DNA of 64,000 nucleotides from Gilvimarinus sp. 2_MG-2023 (GTDB taxonomy: Bacteria; Pseudomonadota; Gammaproteobacteria; Pseudomonadales; Cellvibrionaceae). The translations under genes and the position numbers were made by a program. The stretch covers positions 472,998 to 536,997 of the forward strand of contig NZ_JAUOQM010000048.1 in NCBI RefSeq assembly GCF_030547685.1, given 5' to 3'. Positions 16,755 to 27,041 of the stretch are shown here, piece after piece. How positions within the stretch are numbered: position 1 is the stretch's first letter; the number at the start of each line of letters is the position of its first letter. A model generated the notes under the pieces. That model did no database searches, was not told the DNA's origin, and saw only the letters and a program-made list of their open reading frames with translations.

Positions 16755-17156
16755 ATGCAGTTTGACAACCAAGGTTTCTCGACAACTATGCCCAAGCTAT
16801 TCGACGTGATTGTCTGTGGTAGTGAAATTTTTTTTGAAAACCATACCGAGAGTGCTATTACCGGCTTTCTTACCTGCCGACGAATTGAAGCGACCGATGA
16901 ACAACAAGCAGCGGTTCACGCCTGCCATAAAGTGCTTATTGACTGGAACCAGAATCACAACAGTGATCGCAAGCTTGGGGTTCCCAGCCTGCATGTTGAG
17001 CTCATCAAAAATGCAAACCGCTGGGTAAACCGCGCCCCCACCGACGAGTATTATTTTTACGATAGTCAAGCGCGCAAACGCGAACACTTCCAGCACTTAT
17101 GCCAAAGCACCCGTCCCTGGTATCGGCTCAGCCGTCCTGCTCGTAAACCTGAGTAA
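16755..17156 (+). CDS. Hypothetical protein, convergent with avtA
   Basis: A 133-residue soluble protein with no signal peptide, and an aromatic- and charge-rich C-terminus (TDEYYFYDSQARKREHFQHL). ATG 16755 or ATG 16788 (MPKLFDVIVCG) may be the start; neither has a clear ribosome binding site. Its 3' end overlaps the 3' end of avtA by 29 bases. It is longer than expected for a chance frame and has ordinary amino acid composition, so it is probably a real gene, but I do not recognise the family. Confidence 0.5.
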   Translation: MQFDNQGFSTTMPKLFDVIVCGSEIFFENHTESAITGFLTCRRIEATDEQQAAVHACHKVLIDWNQNHNSDRKLGVPSLHVELIKNANRWVNRAPTDEYYFYDSQARKREHFQHLCQSTRPWYRLSRPARKPE

Positions 17157-18387
17157 CCTCCTGAGCGATAATCTGTGCCGCTCGCTCAATAACATCCGCT
17201 GGCTGTGCGTAGCTTAACCTTATACACTCGTAACGGTGGCGCCAGGGCTCGGTCAATCCCGGAAAAAAATGCTCGCCGGCGATCACTAACACCCCTTTCG
17301 CTTTTAAGCGCTCATAGAGCGCCTGCGAGGTGATTGGCAAGCCCTCAAACCACAACCAGAGAAAGATTGCCCCTTCCGGTTTGTGCAGACGGTAAGGTAA
17401 ATGAGCCAGTGCCCGCTGGAGCACCTGCACGGCCTGATGGCAGCGCTGCTGGTAAAAAGGGGCAATACTCTGACGCCCCATGGCGAGCAGCTGTTCGCGC
17501 TTAAGGAGCTCGTGGGCCACCGCCGGGCCGATATTGCCTGCGGCCAAACTAATGACCGTATTGGCTTTGGCGAAGGCTTCAATCAATGGCTCGGCGGCAA
17601 TCACAATAGAGGTTCGAGCGCCGGGAAACCCTAGCTTAGAGAGGCTTAAGACCAAAATCGTATTGTCATTCCAGCGACAGCTGGCCTCGGTAAAAACAAT
17701 ACCGGGAAATGGCAGCCCGTATGCACCATCGATTATTAAAGGCACTGCGGCGCTTTGAGCGAGCCTATCCAGCGCAGCCATCTCGGTATCGCCAATCATA
17801 TTGCCCGTGGGGTTAGTGGGCCGCGAAACACACAATGCTGCGCTATTGGGCTCGACCGTCAGACTGTCGAGATCGAGATGGTATTTAAATTCGTGCTCAC
17901 TTAAGCGCTCTATGCTGGGCCGGTTGGCATGAAAAAAGTCCGGCGTAAGCCCCAGCTCGCTGTAGCCCAAATACTCAGGCACCAGAGGTAATTGTATTTG
18001 CCGGTTAGAGCCGTCGCTGTGGCGTCCGGCCAAGAGGTTGAACAGGGTAAAGAAAGCGCTCTGACTGCCGTTGGCTAATGCAATATTGGCAGCACCTACC
18101 CCCCACTCGAACTGCTGATTTAAGTGCTCGGCCAGGCTCTTGCGAAAAACAAGATCACCCGCGGGCGACTGATAAACGCCAAACATCTCGTGGGCTCGCT
18201 CAGGCTGGTCCAGCACATGACGGGCCGCATCACTCAACAAGGACTCTACCGCCTCAATCCGAGCCGGATTACCACCGCCGAGAAATAGCATATCGGGGTT
18301 TTCACGCAAAGCTGTGCCAAGATCGTCCATCAGCGAGACAATACCGGAGCCGGCGGTCAAGCGCTGACCAAATTCAGAAAACTGCAT
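17128..18387 (-). CDS. avtA: Valine--pyruvate aminotransferase
   Basis: A 419-residue fold-type I PLP aminotransferase that closely follows E. coli AvtA along its length: FLGGGNPARIEAVE near the start, LANGSQSAFFTLFNLLAGR, CVSRPTNPTGN, the PLP-binding Lys in LSLSKLGFPGARTS, and GAIFLWLWFEGLPIT near the end. AvtA exchanges the amino group between valine or alanine and the matching keto acids. It lies 14 bases after a single-domain response regulator and may be cotranscribed with it. Confidence 0.93.
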   Translation of the reverse strand: MQFSEFGQRLTAGSGIVSLMDDLGTALRENPDMLFLGGGNPARIEAVESLLSDAARHVLDQPERAHEMFGVYQSPAGDLVFRKSLAEHLNQQFEWGVGAANIALANGSQSAFFTLFNLLAGRHSDGSNRQIQLPLVPEYLGYSELGLTPDFFHANRPSIERLSEHEFKYHLDLDSLTVEPNSAALCVSRPTNPTGNMIGDTEMAALDRLAQSAAVPLIIDGAYGLPFPGIVFTEASCRWNDNTILVLSLSKLGFPGARTSIVIAAEPLIEAFAKANTVISLAAGNIGPAVAHELLKREQLLAMGRQSIAPFYQQRCHQAVQVLQRALAHLPYRLHKPEGAIFLWLWFEGLPITSQALYERLKAKGVLVIAGEHFFPGLTEPWRHRYECIRLSYAQPADVIERAAQIIAQEVTQVYEQDG

Positions 18388-18401
18388 GTGAAAAGATACT
18401 T

Positions 18402-18767
18402 CTAGATAAGCCCAAAACGGCGCAGTGTATCTTGCAACTTATCGGCGTTAATGGGTTTTTGAATAAAATCGAGGGCGCCTAAGCCGGTCACCCGCTCTAG
18501 TGCGTCGGGTTGAATATCACCCGAAATCACGATGATCACGCTTTTTAGATTTTCCTGTTGAACGGTCTCAAGTACTTGATAACCGTCCATTTCAGGCATG
18601 GTGAGATCTAAAAAGACCATTTCACCTTGACCGGCACGTATAGCCTCCACCGCCTCAAGACCATTAGTGGCGAAGGTAATGTCTACCTCCCACTCAGGGG
18701 GCAGTGAGCGCGCAACCTGCTTGCGGGCCATTTTCGAGTCATCACAAATTAACAGCGGTGTACTCAT
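18402..18767 (-). CDS. Single-domain (CheY-like) response regulator
   Basis: A 121-residue receiver domain with no output domain: the acidic pair is in ICDDSK (residues 9-10), the phosphoacceptor is D54 in VFLDLTMPEMDG, with a conserved Ser in VISGD and Lys in FIQKPIN. It probably acts by protein-protein contact. No sensor kinase is nearby. I chose ATG 18767 (MSTPLLICDD) because receivers normally begin there; ATG 18785 adds six residues. A chemotaxis- or phosphatase-linked role is possible but not shown. Confidence 0.85.
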   Translation of the reverse strand: MSTPLLICDDSKMARKQVARSLPPEWEVDITFATNGLEAVEAIRAGQGEMVFLDLTMPEMDGYQVLETVQQENLKSVIIVISGDIQPDALERVTGLGALDFIQKPINADKLQDTLRRFGLI

Positions 18768-18993
18768 TGAGGCTTTTGAGTCCATTTAAATTTATCTTGA
18801 GGGCGACTGCGTATTATTAAAGATGCCCTTCGCAGTATAGCGAAGAGATACTGTCCAATAACAAGACAATATACGGTTTTTAACACTGTGCGCAAGACTC
18901 AAGGGAGCAATAAGACTTTTAGCCGGTTACGTTAAGCGCCCGCTTACCGATATAATCGGCTTTTACACTCTTAGCTTGAGCTGGAATTTCTCT

Positions 18994-20338
<1,345 letters not shown>

Positions 20339-20361
20339 CCCGCTAAGAAAGGACTCATTCT

Positions 20362-22206
20362 GTGAGTGATACACATTCTTCACGCAACCCCGTTGCTCGG
20401 TTCTTTTCCTTCATTTGGCGGGGACTAACCTGCTTGCGCCGCGCCCTGGCCAACTTGATATTTCTCGCTATTATAGTGGCCATTATTGTCGCCATCAGCC
20501 AGCGCGAAGCGGATATATTGCCCGACAATTTTGCGCTTTATATCGCCCCCTCAGGATTTTTAGTCGATGAGCGGCAGCCCGTCGCGCCACTGGCTGCGCT
20601 AAACGGGAGCGATCCTTATGAATCGGAAACTTTGGTCAGTGATCTGGTACAAGCCATTACCAATGCCCGCACGGACGAGCGTATCACCCATTTAGTATTA
20701 GATCTTAACTACCTCGCCAGCAGCGGCATCAGCAAATTGTATGAGGTTGGCCAAGCCCTGCAGAGCTTTAAAGACAGCGGCAAAGAGATCATCGCCTATA
20801 GCGATCATTACAATCAGGCTCAATATTATTTAGCCAGCCATGCCAACACCATTTATTTACACGATATGGGCCATGTAATGTTAATGGGCTATGGCAGCTA
20901 CCGCAGTTATTTTAAAGAAGCCATCGACAAGCTCGGCATTAACTTTCATATTTTCCGTGCCGGAAAATTTAAAGATGCGGTCGAGCCATTTATGCGCAAT
21001 GACATGTCCGATGCCTCGCGTCAGCATAACCGTCAATGGATCAATCAACTATGGAACCTGTACACCAGTCGGGTGGAAACACAACGTTCATTGCCCGTTG
21101 GCGCTATTGATAACTTAATTGAACATATCCAACAGCGTCTCGAAGTGGCCGCAGGTGACCCCGCCCAAATGGCACTGACAGCAGGCTTAGTGGATCACGT
21201 GCACAGCCGCCAGCACCTTCGTGCCGAACTGATCGATCAATTCGGTTACGACCGGCAAGCCGACAGTTTTAAAGCCGTTAACTGGTACCGCTATTTAGAT
21301 CATCAACATTCTTTACCTTTGCCTGGTAAGTCCTATGTTGGGGTCATCAATGCCAGTGGTACTATCTACGACGGTGAGCAGCCACCGGGTACTGTAGGCA
21401 GCGATTCCTTTATCAATTTATTACGTCAAGCCCGTGATAATGGCGACATAAAAGCCTTAGTGATTCGTATCGACAGTCCCGGTGGCAGCGCATTTGCCTC
21501 CGAAGTTATTCGAGCAGAAATTCAAGCGGTGCGCGATTCCGGCATTCCCGTTTTAATCAGCATGGGGGGCGTTGCCGCCTCGGGCGGGTATTGGATGGCC
21601 ACCAGTGCCGATGAAATTTGGGCGCTCCCCAGCACCATCACAGGCTCAATCGGAGTATTCAGTGTGATTCCCACCCTCGATCAATCGCTGGATAAGCTCG
21701 GCATCCACACCGATGGTATCGGCAGCACGTCACTGGCCGGAGCCATGAACCCCGCCCTGCCTATGGATAAGCAAACTGCTTTTATTATGCAAAGTAGTGT
21801 CGATGGAATATACCGCCGGTTTATAAATACCGTTGCCGAGGCGCGCGGCCTCAGTGCAGAGCAGGTGGATCAAATTGGTCAGGGGCGGGTTTGGAGTGGT
21901 GCCAAAGCACTAGAAATAGGATTGGTGGATAAGTTGGGCACCTTAACCGATACCCTTGAAGCGGCAGCGGCCTATGCCAAGCTAGAGCAGTGGGAGGTAA
22001 AAACCATTGAACAACCGCTCACGCCCTTCGAGCAATTTATGCAACAGCTATCAAGTGTGAGTATTCCACTACCCGAGAGCGCCGAGCGGGCGCTATCAAG
22101 TTTAGCGCAACTGGACTCCGCCACCTCAATCGGCGCAGCCCTGCAGCTTGAGCCCAACCGTGTTTACGCCCAGTGTTTAGACTGTACGGTATGGTCTGAA
22201 CAATAA
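20362..22206 (+). CDS. sppA: Signal peptide peptidase SppA (protease IV), 67K type
   Basis: A 614-residue inner-membrane protease that degrades cleaved signal peptides. One N-terminal membrane anchor (about 30-48) is followed by two tandem SppA domains. The catalytic Lys lies in the N-terminal domain (FRAGKFKDAVEPF) and the catalytic Ser in the C-terminal domain (GGVAASGGYWMA), the arrangement of the E. coli enzyme (618 residues). It starts at GTG 20362 behind AAAGGA, 24 bases after the DUF2069 gene. Confidence 0.95.
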   Translation: MSDTHSSRNPVARFFSFIWRGLTCLRRALANLIFLAIIVAIIVAISQREADILPDNFALYIAPSGFLVDERQPVAPLAALNGSDPYESETLVSDLVQAITNARTDERITHLVLDLNYLASSGISKLYEVGQALQSFKDSGKEIIAYSDHYNQAQYYLASHANTIYLHDMGHVMLMGYGSYRSYFKEAIDKLGINFHIFRAGKFKDAVEPFMRNDMSDASRQHNRQWINQLWNLYTSRVETQRSLPVGAIDNLIEHIQQRLEVAAGDPAQMALTAGLVDHVHSRQHLRAELIDQFGYDRQADSFKAVNWYRYLDHQHSLPLPGKSYVGVINASGTIYDGEQPPGTVGSDSFINLLRQARDNGDIKALVIRIDSPGGSAFASEVIRAEIQAVRDSGIPVLISMGGVAASGGYWMATSADEIWALPSTITGSIGVFSVIPTLDQSLDKLGIHTDGIGSTSLAGAMNPALPMDKQTAFIMQSSVDGIYRRFINTVAEARGLSAEQVDQIGQGRVWSGAKALEIGLVDKLGTLTDTLEAAAAYAKLEQWEVKTIEQPLTPFEQFMQQLSSVSIPLPESAERALSSLAQLDSATSIGAALQLEPNRVYAQCLDCTVWSEQ

Positions 22207-22214
22207 ACCCGACT

Positions 22215-22252
22215 ATCAGGCCCCGCCCCCCAGCGTGTGGACGGGGCCTGAT
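22215..22252 (+). terminator. Hairpin after sppA
   Basis: A perfect 11-bp GC-rich stem (ATCAGGCCCCG / CGGGGCCTGAT, 22215-22225 and 22242-22252) starts 9 bases after the sppA stop. No T run follows, so it may be a weak terminator or a 3' stabilising hairpin. Confidence 0.5.
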
Positions 22253-22367
22253 CAAGTAATCTGAGAGACTAAGACTGGAGAGTCAGCCGAAGCCACCCCT
22301 GAAAACCGTACAACGGTTTGGAGGTGGCAGCGACAACAGTTTTACCCACCCCTACTTCAGACCGCGC

Positions 22368-23069
22368 TTATTTCCCATCAACTTGCAGAATAAACTTTGA
22401 CGTCTTCCAGGGTTGGCTAATGCGGTGCTCGATCAGGTCGCAACCGAATTTATCTTCACAAAGATCGAACAAACTCAAAAAGGGTGTACGCCCCGGATCG
22501 GCAATCAATATATTCTTCACGCCCGCGGCCCGCGCTCTTTTTATAAGATTAAACAGCGGCTTGGTCATTTCATCCCAGAAACAAATCTCACTGCCAATCA
22601 GTGTATGGACACCCTCAAGATCTTTTTTGGTGATTTTCTCAAAGCGCTTCGTCATAAACTCAACACGCTTCACCTGATTGGCCGATTTTACAAATTCAAC
22701 GTAAGGCGCCAAGGCACCGTCGGCGTCCAATGCCGTCACTCGGGCGTCAAAGTGCTTTGCCATAAAACAGCTCAGCCCACCCCAGCCACAGCCTATTTCC
22801 ATAACACGGGCACGCTTTTTAATAGGGTTATCCAGCAAATAATCCATTAACACCGCGCTGGAGCGCCACACTTTATTACCGTGCAGCGAAGGCTCCTCCG
22901 CCTCGCGCTTTAAGCGACGAATTTCCGGGTGCTGGCCTTTGGGCAACAGTATGCCGTGCAAGGAGTGAAAGTGCTTCTCGGTACTGTCCGACTTATTTGT
23001 TTGCGTTTTTTTTGTTTGCGACTTCTTTTTTGCGGCCACGATTTCCCCCAAATAAATCAAATTAGCCAA
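22368..23069 (-). CDS. Class I SAM-dependent methyltransferase
   Basis: A 233-residue protein. A Lys/Thr/Ser-rich, probably disordered N-terminus (1-35) precedes a Rossmann methyltransferase domain: motif I is VMEIGCGWGGLS, an acidic residue after strand 2 sits in ALDAD, and a conserved IADPGRTPF segment resembles the Methyltransf_16 group, which contains lysine methyltransferases. The substrate cannot be deduced. It is a single gene. Confidence 0.8.
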   Translation of the reverse strand: MANLIYLGEIVAAKKKSQTKKTQTNKSDSTEKHFHSLHGILLPKGQHPEIRRLKREAEEPSLHGNKVWRSSAVLMDYLLDNPIKKRARVMEIGCGWGGLSCFMAKHFDARVTALDADGALAPYVEFVKSANQVKRVEFMTKRFEKITKKDLEGVHTLIGSEICFWDEMTKPLFNLIKRARAAGVKNILIADPGRTPFLSLFDLCEDKFGCDLIEHRISQPWKTSKFILQVDGK

Positions 23070-23075
23070 GCAGAC

Positions 23076-23136
23076 TGTTGAAAAATTCTATGCATGCTCA
23101 GTGTAAAAGCCTGAGTACGTATGGGGTTTTTCAACA
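23076..23136. repeat. 26-bp imperfect palindrome
   Basis: Arms 23076-23101 and 23111-23136 pair across a 9-base loop. All but one of the 26 positions are Watson-Crick or G-U pairs in the plus-strand RNA, and the outer 10 bases (TGTTGAAAAA / TTTTTCAACA) are perfect. It lies between two minus-strand genes. It may be a dispersed palindromic repeat (REP/MITE-like) or an RNA processing hairpin. Confidence 0.6.
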
Positions 23137-23236
23137 ACCTGCTAGCACTGCATGTTAGCACGCACAGGCACAATGGTTCTATCTCACTGAATTTAACTGC
23201 GACGCCATAACAATCGGTCGCCGAATGATTTGCTCA

Positions 23237-24454
23237 TTAAACAGAGACAATAAAGATGGATGCGATTGCCGCGCTCATCATATTGGCAAAAAAACCGGCA
23301 AACACAGCCTTAAGCCCCATGCTGGCAACTTCGGCGCGACGGGTTGGTGCCAGCGTGGCAAAGCCACCCAGCAACACCGCCAGCGACCCAAAATTGGCAA
23401 AGCCACATAGAGCAAAGGATGCGATGGCTTCTGAGCGGGCCGATAAAGCATCGCGCTGAGCGGCGAGATCAATAAAAGCCACAAACTCATTTAGTACTAA
23501 CTTCTGCCCGATCAAACTGCCCACGATTCGGGTTTCTTCCCAGGGCACACCCAGCAAAAAAGCTAAAGGCCGAAAAATTCCACCCAACACCCATTGCATA
23601 CTGAGATAGTCCATCCCCAACCAGCCGCCAACCACAGCCAACATTCCATTTACCATCGCAATAAGGCTGATAAACGCCAGTAACATAGCCCCGATATTGG
23701 CGGCCATTTTCATACCATTACTGGCCCCTGTGGCCGCAGCGTCAAACACGTTAGCATTGCCCTCAGAATCTTCGGCAATAGCCAGGTCGTCGCGCGGTGT
23801 TTCGGTTTCGGGCACCATCAGCTTGGCCATCAAAAAACCGCCGGGCGCCGCCATAAAGCTGGCCGCAAGCAGATACTTAAGCTCCACACCTAAACCGACA
23901 TACCCAGCCAGTACCGACCCCGCAACGGTCGAAAGCCCCCCAACCATTACCGCAAACAACTCAGACCGTGTCATGGTGGGCAGGTAGGGTTTCACCACCA
24001 TAGGAGCCTCGGTATGCCCCACAAAAATATTCGCCGTCGCGGATAATGATTCGGCGCGGCTTGTATTCAATAAAAACCGCAATGCGCCCCCGAGCAAGCG
24101 AATAACCCACTGCATTATGCCGAGGTAATAAAGTACGGAGACAAAAGAGGCAAAAAAAACGACCACTGGCAACACATTAAAGGCGAAAATAAAACCGACA
24201 GAATCCCCGCTCAAGCCACCAAACATAAATTCAATACCAGCGCGGCCATAGCCAATCACACTGTAGACACCATCAGACAAATGTTTAAGCGCAGATCGCC
24301 CCCAGGAGGAGTACAACACCAGCGCTCCCAACCCCAACTGAGCCGCAAAAGCCACCAGAATCGTGCGCCAGTTAATTTGAGAGCGGTTTTCACTCAAAGC
24401 AAAGGCCAGCAACAGCAAAGTCGCCATACCCAACAGACTAATCAGAACGTGCAA
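23237..24454 (-). CDS. Concentrative nucleoside transporter (NupC/CNT family)
   Basis: About 405 residues with roughly ten hydrophobic segments. CNT family marks include FVGHTEAPMVVKPYL, the N-terminal gate segment, and a C-terminal nucleoside-recognition region (FALCGFANFGSLAVLLGG). It imports nucleosides with Na+ or H+. The start is TTG 24454, because AAGGAG lies 7 bases upstream within the last codons of the uridine kinase gene, and the kinase stop ends one base before the TTG. Uptake and phosphorylation of uridine or cytidine are thus coupled in one operon. Confidence 0.9.
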   Translation of the reverse strand: MHVLISLLGMATLLLLAFALSENRSQINWRTILVAFAAQLGLGALVLYSSWGRSALKHLSDGVYSVIGYGRAGIEFMFGGLSGDSVGFIFAFNVLPVVVFFASFVSVLYYLGIMQWVIRLLGGALRFLLNTSRAESLSATANIFVGHTEAPMVVKPYLPTMTRSELFAVMVGGLSTVAGSVLAGYVGLGVELKYLLAASFMAAPGGFLMAKLMVPETETPRDDLAIAEDSEGNANVFDAAATGASNGMKMAANIGAMLLAFISLIAMVNGMLAVVGGWLGMDYLSMQWVLGGIFRPLAFLLGVPWEETRIVGSLIGQKLVLNEFVAFIDLAAQRDALSARSEAIASFALCGFANFGSLAVLLGGFATLAPTRRAEVASMGLKAVFAGFFANMMSAAIASIFIVSV

Positions 24455-24455
24455 G

Positions 24456-25064
24456 TCACATCTCCTTAAGGAGTGAATCGTATACCCAGCGGTTTGAACC
24501 ACCGTCACTGGCCACTATATCGGCCCACTGTCGCTGCGGAGCAACATATTGCTCAAACATTGGCTCTACATGGTTTTTAAATTGTGCCCGGACCGATGAC
24601 TCTACTCGCCCCCGCTGCTTCACATCCCGCGCCAGTCGGCGTTCAAAACAAGTCTCAAGCGGCGTTTTCAGGTACACACCAGTGTCAACTAAGCTTCGTA
24701 TTTGTGGCCAGTGCAACGCCAGAATACCTTCAAAGATAATGATATCCACAGGTACTTGCTGGCACACTTTGGAAGCGCGTTTGTGTTCGGCATAGTCGTA
24801 TTGTGGCATCTCAATCGATTGACCGGCTTTCAATGATTGCAGAGACTGAATCAATGTCTTATGGTCGAAACTGGCGGGATGATCAAAATTGATAGCCGCG
24901 CGCTCAGTGAGACTGCGGGCAGAAAAATCACGATAATAACTGTCCTGAGCAAGGACACAACAGCTGTATTGCCCCTGCTCCGTAAAGGCAGTCTTTAGAT
25001 AGTGAGCCAGGCTTGTTTTTCCCGAACCTGATACGCCGGCGACGGCAAAGAGTAAACTACGCAA
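24456..25064 (-). CDS. udk: Uridine kinase
   Basis: About 202 residues. P-loop GVSGSGKTSLA near the start, DSYYRD, the NFDHPASFD substrate segment, a Walker B-like IIFEGILAL and an arginine-rich lid (ERRLARDVKQRGR) identify a uridine/cytidine kinase that makes UMP and CMP with ATP or GTP. It is slightly shorter than E. coli Udk (213). An open frame extends further upstream, but the family N-terminus (LRSLLFAVAGVSGSGKT) and a GGGGGA ribosome binding site favour TTG 25064. It partners the nucleoside transporter. Confidence 0.88.
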   Translation of the reverse strand: MRSLLFAVAGVSGSGKTSLAHYLKTAFTEQGQYSCCVLAQDSYYRDFSARSLTERAAINFDHPASFDHKTLIQSLQSLKAGQSIEMPQYDYAEHKRASKVCQQVPVDIIIFEGILALHWPQIRSLVDTGVYLKTPLETCFERRLARDVKQRGRVESSVRAQFKNHVEPMFEQYVAPQRQWADIVASDGGSNRWVYDSLLKEM

Positions 25065-25108
25065 ACAATATTCCCCCAATGAAACGTCATTATAGAGGTC
25101 GTTGCGCT

Positions 25109-25711
25109 GTGAATGATGACAATTTGATTGCAAGTCACTGTAAAACTCTATTGCACAGGGTGCGCCAGTGTACGGAATGCGCCGAACACTTGCCCTTTCC
25201 ACCCCGTCCAATCCTGCAGGCCAGTAGCCGTTCGCGTATTCTAATTGCCGCACAGGCCCCGGGGAAACTGGCTCACGACTCTGGCTTGGCGTTTAACGAC
25301 CCGAGCGGTGACCGCTTGCGCCGGTGGTTAGGTGTGGACTCTACAACATTTTATAATTCGAACAATTTTGCGCTATTGCCTATGGGGTTTTGTTTTCCGG
25401 GGGCAGGTAAAAGCGGTGATTTAGCGCCGCGGCCAGAGTGTGCCCCGCTCTGGCGACAGCCCCTGCTGGATCATTTAAGTCATATTAGACTCACACTGGT
25501 TATCGGGCAGTACGCCCAAGCCTGGCACCTGCCCAACAGCGGCAAAAGCGTCACCGAGCGCGTACAGCAATGGCACGTACTCTGGCCCGATATACTGCCC
25601 CTGCCCCACCCCAGCGGCCGTAACAATCGCTGGTTAAAACGCAACCCATGGTTTGAGCAAGAAGTCGTTCCCATGCTACAGGAGCGGATCAAAACCTTAT
25701 TATCAGTTTAA
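25109..25711 (+). CDS. Uracil-DNA glycosylase superfamily protein
   Basis: About 200 residues of the uracil-DNA glycosylase superfamily: C-T-E-C near the N-terminus (RQCTECAEHLPFPPRPIL), the active-site loop AAQAPGKLAHDSGLAFND and the C-terminal loop PLPHPSGRNNRW. Such enzymes remove uracil from DNA, but this group is poorly characterised. GTG 25109 behind GAGG gives the family-like start VNDDNLIASHCK; ATG 25079 is an alternative. It diverges from udk with a very short gap. Confidence 0.8.
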   Translation: MNDDNLIASHCKTLLHRVRQCTECAEHLPFPPRPILQASSRSRILIAAQAPGKLAHDSGLAFNDPSGDRLRRWLGVDSTTFYNSNNFALLPMGFCFPGAGKSGDLAPRPECAPLWRQPLLDHLSHIRLTLVIGQYAQAWHLPNSGKSVTERVQQWHVLWPDILPLPHPSGRNNRWLKRNPWFEQEVVPMLQERIKTLLSV

Positions 25712-25805
25712 GATCATCATTAACGGCAGGTTTCAACGCAACAACACCGTCATCGATGGCGTCTCTTTTTGTTCACCGCAATCCGTTTCCCGCCAGCCTA
25801 ACTTC

Positions 25806-26975
25806 CTATGACAACCGAGATTTAAAGTCCTCGTAGCCAAACTCACGTATCACCTGCAACTCTTCGGTGCGCGAATCCCAAATGGCGATAGCCGGCAGGT
25901 TAATGCCGTTAAATGTCGTGGTTTTAACCATGGTGTAGTGGGCCATATCGTCAAACACAAGGCGCTGGCCGACTTCGAGCGGGGCGTCAAAGCTGTAATC
26001 GCCAATCACATCCCCGGCTAAGCAAGTCATCCCTCCCAGACGGTAGGTATGGGCTTTTTCATCGGGCATGCCCGCGTTCAATATATCGGCACGATATGGC
26101 ATTTCTAAGGTATCCGGCATATGGCAGGTAGCGGAGGTATCCAGTATGGCTTGGGGAACCGTACTGACAAAAGTATCCAACACCTCGGCCACCAAAACAC
26201 CGCTGCGAATGGCTGTGGCCTCACCCGGCTCAATATAGACCTGCACGTTATATCGCTGGGCAAAGCCGCGAATTAATGCAATCAGCTCGTCCACTTGATA
26301 ATCTTCACGAGAGATATGGTGGCCACCGCCAAAGTTTACCCACTGGGCTTGATGCAGGAGCGTGCCAAACTTTTCTTCGACCACTTTAATGGTTCGCGCT
26401 AAGGGCGGCACGTCATGTTCGCACAAGGTGTGAAAATGCAAACCGGTAATGCCCTCGGGTAAATGTTCGGAAAACTGGGCGCGGGGAATGCCCATACGCG
26501 ATTTGGGGGCGCACGGATCGTAAATAGGAACATCCCCCTCCGAGTGCTCCGGATTGATTCGCAGCCCAAATTGCATTGATGGTCGTTTTTGTTTGGCCGC
26601 CATGGCAGTGGCTTGAAAACGCTCCCATTGCGATAACGAATTAAACAATACATGGTCCGACAGCTGTAGTACCTGTTCTAAGTCTTCAGGTTTATAGGCT
26701 GCCGAATAGGTGTGCACTTCGCCACCATAGTATTCGCGGGCCAGCCTCGCTTCGTTCACCCCACTGGCACAACTGCCGGATAAATAGCGCTGAAATAAAT
26801 CGCCTAAAGACCAACAACTAAACGCTTTAAGTGCGGCTAAAACTTTGGCACCACTGGCCTCGCCGACGCGATGCAATATTTTTAAATTGTCCTCAACTGC
26901 GGCTTTGTCTATGACAAAACAAGGGGACGGCACTCGGGTCGGGTCGAAATTATCAAAGTATCGGCGCTTATGCAT
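25806..26975 (-). CDS. nspC: Carboxynorspermidine/carboxyspermidine decarboxylase
   Basis: A 389-residue fold-type III PLP decarboxylase. The PLP Lys is in LAALKAFSCW (about residue 50), with conserved NFGGGHHISRED and EPGEATAIRSG segments. It decarboxylates carboxy(nor)spermidine, the last step of the alternative polyamine route that does not use decarboxylated SAM. It follows the synthase gene on the same strand, with a terminator (26994-27016) between, so a separate promoter or partial readthrough is likely. Confidence 0.93.
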   Translation of the reverse strand: MHKRRYFDNFDPTRVPSPCFVIDKAAVEDNLKILHRVGEASGAKVLAALKAFSCWSLGDLFQRYLSGSCASGVNEARLAREYYGGEVHTYSAAYKPEDLEQVLQLSDHVLFNSLSQWERFQATAMAAKQKRPSMQFGLRINPEHSEGDVPIYDPCAPKSRMGIPRAQFSEHLPEGITGLHFHTLCEHDVPPLARTIKVVEEKFGTLLHQAQWVNFGGGHHISREDYQVDELIALIRGFAQRYNVQVYIEPGEATAIRSGVLVAEVLDTFVSTVPQAILDTSATCHMPDTLEMPYRADILNAGMPDEKAHTYRLGGMTCLAGDVIGDYSFDAPLEVGQRLVFDDMAHYTMVKTTTFNGINLPAIAIWDSRTEELQVIREFGYEDFKSRLS

Positions 26976-26993
26976 AATTTACTCACTGATAAA

Positions 26994-27016
26994 AAAGCCC
27001 GTCTTAGACGGGCTTT
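26994..27016 (-). terminator. Terminator between carboxynorspermidine synthase and nspC
   Basis: AAAGCCCGTC / GACGGGCTTT (10 bp) with loop TTA, followed by a T run on the minus strand (A run 26991-26996 on the plus strand). It would end or attenuate transcription coming from the synthase gene. Confidence 0.88.
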
Positions 27017-27041
27017 AAAACACGGTTGGCAGGCAAAAACG

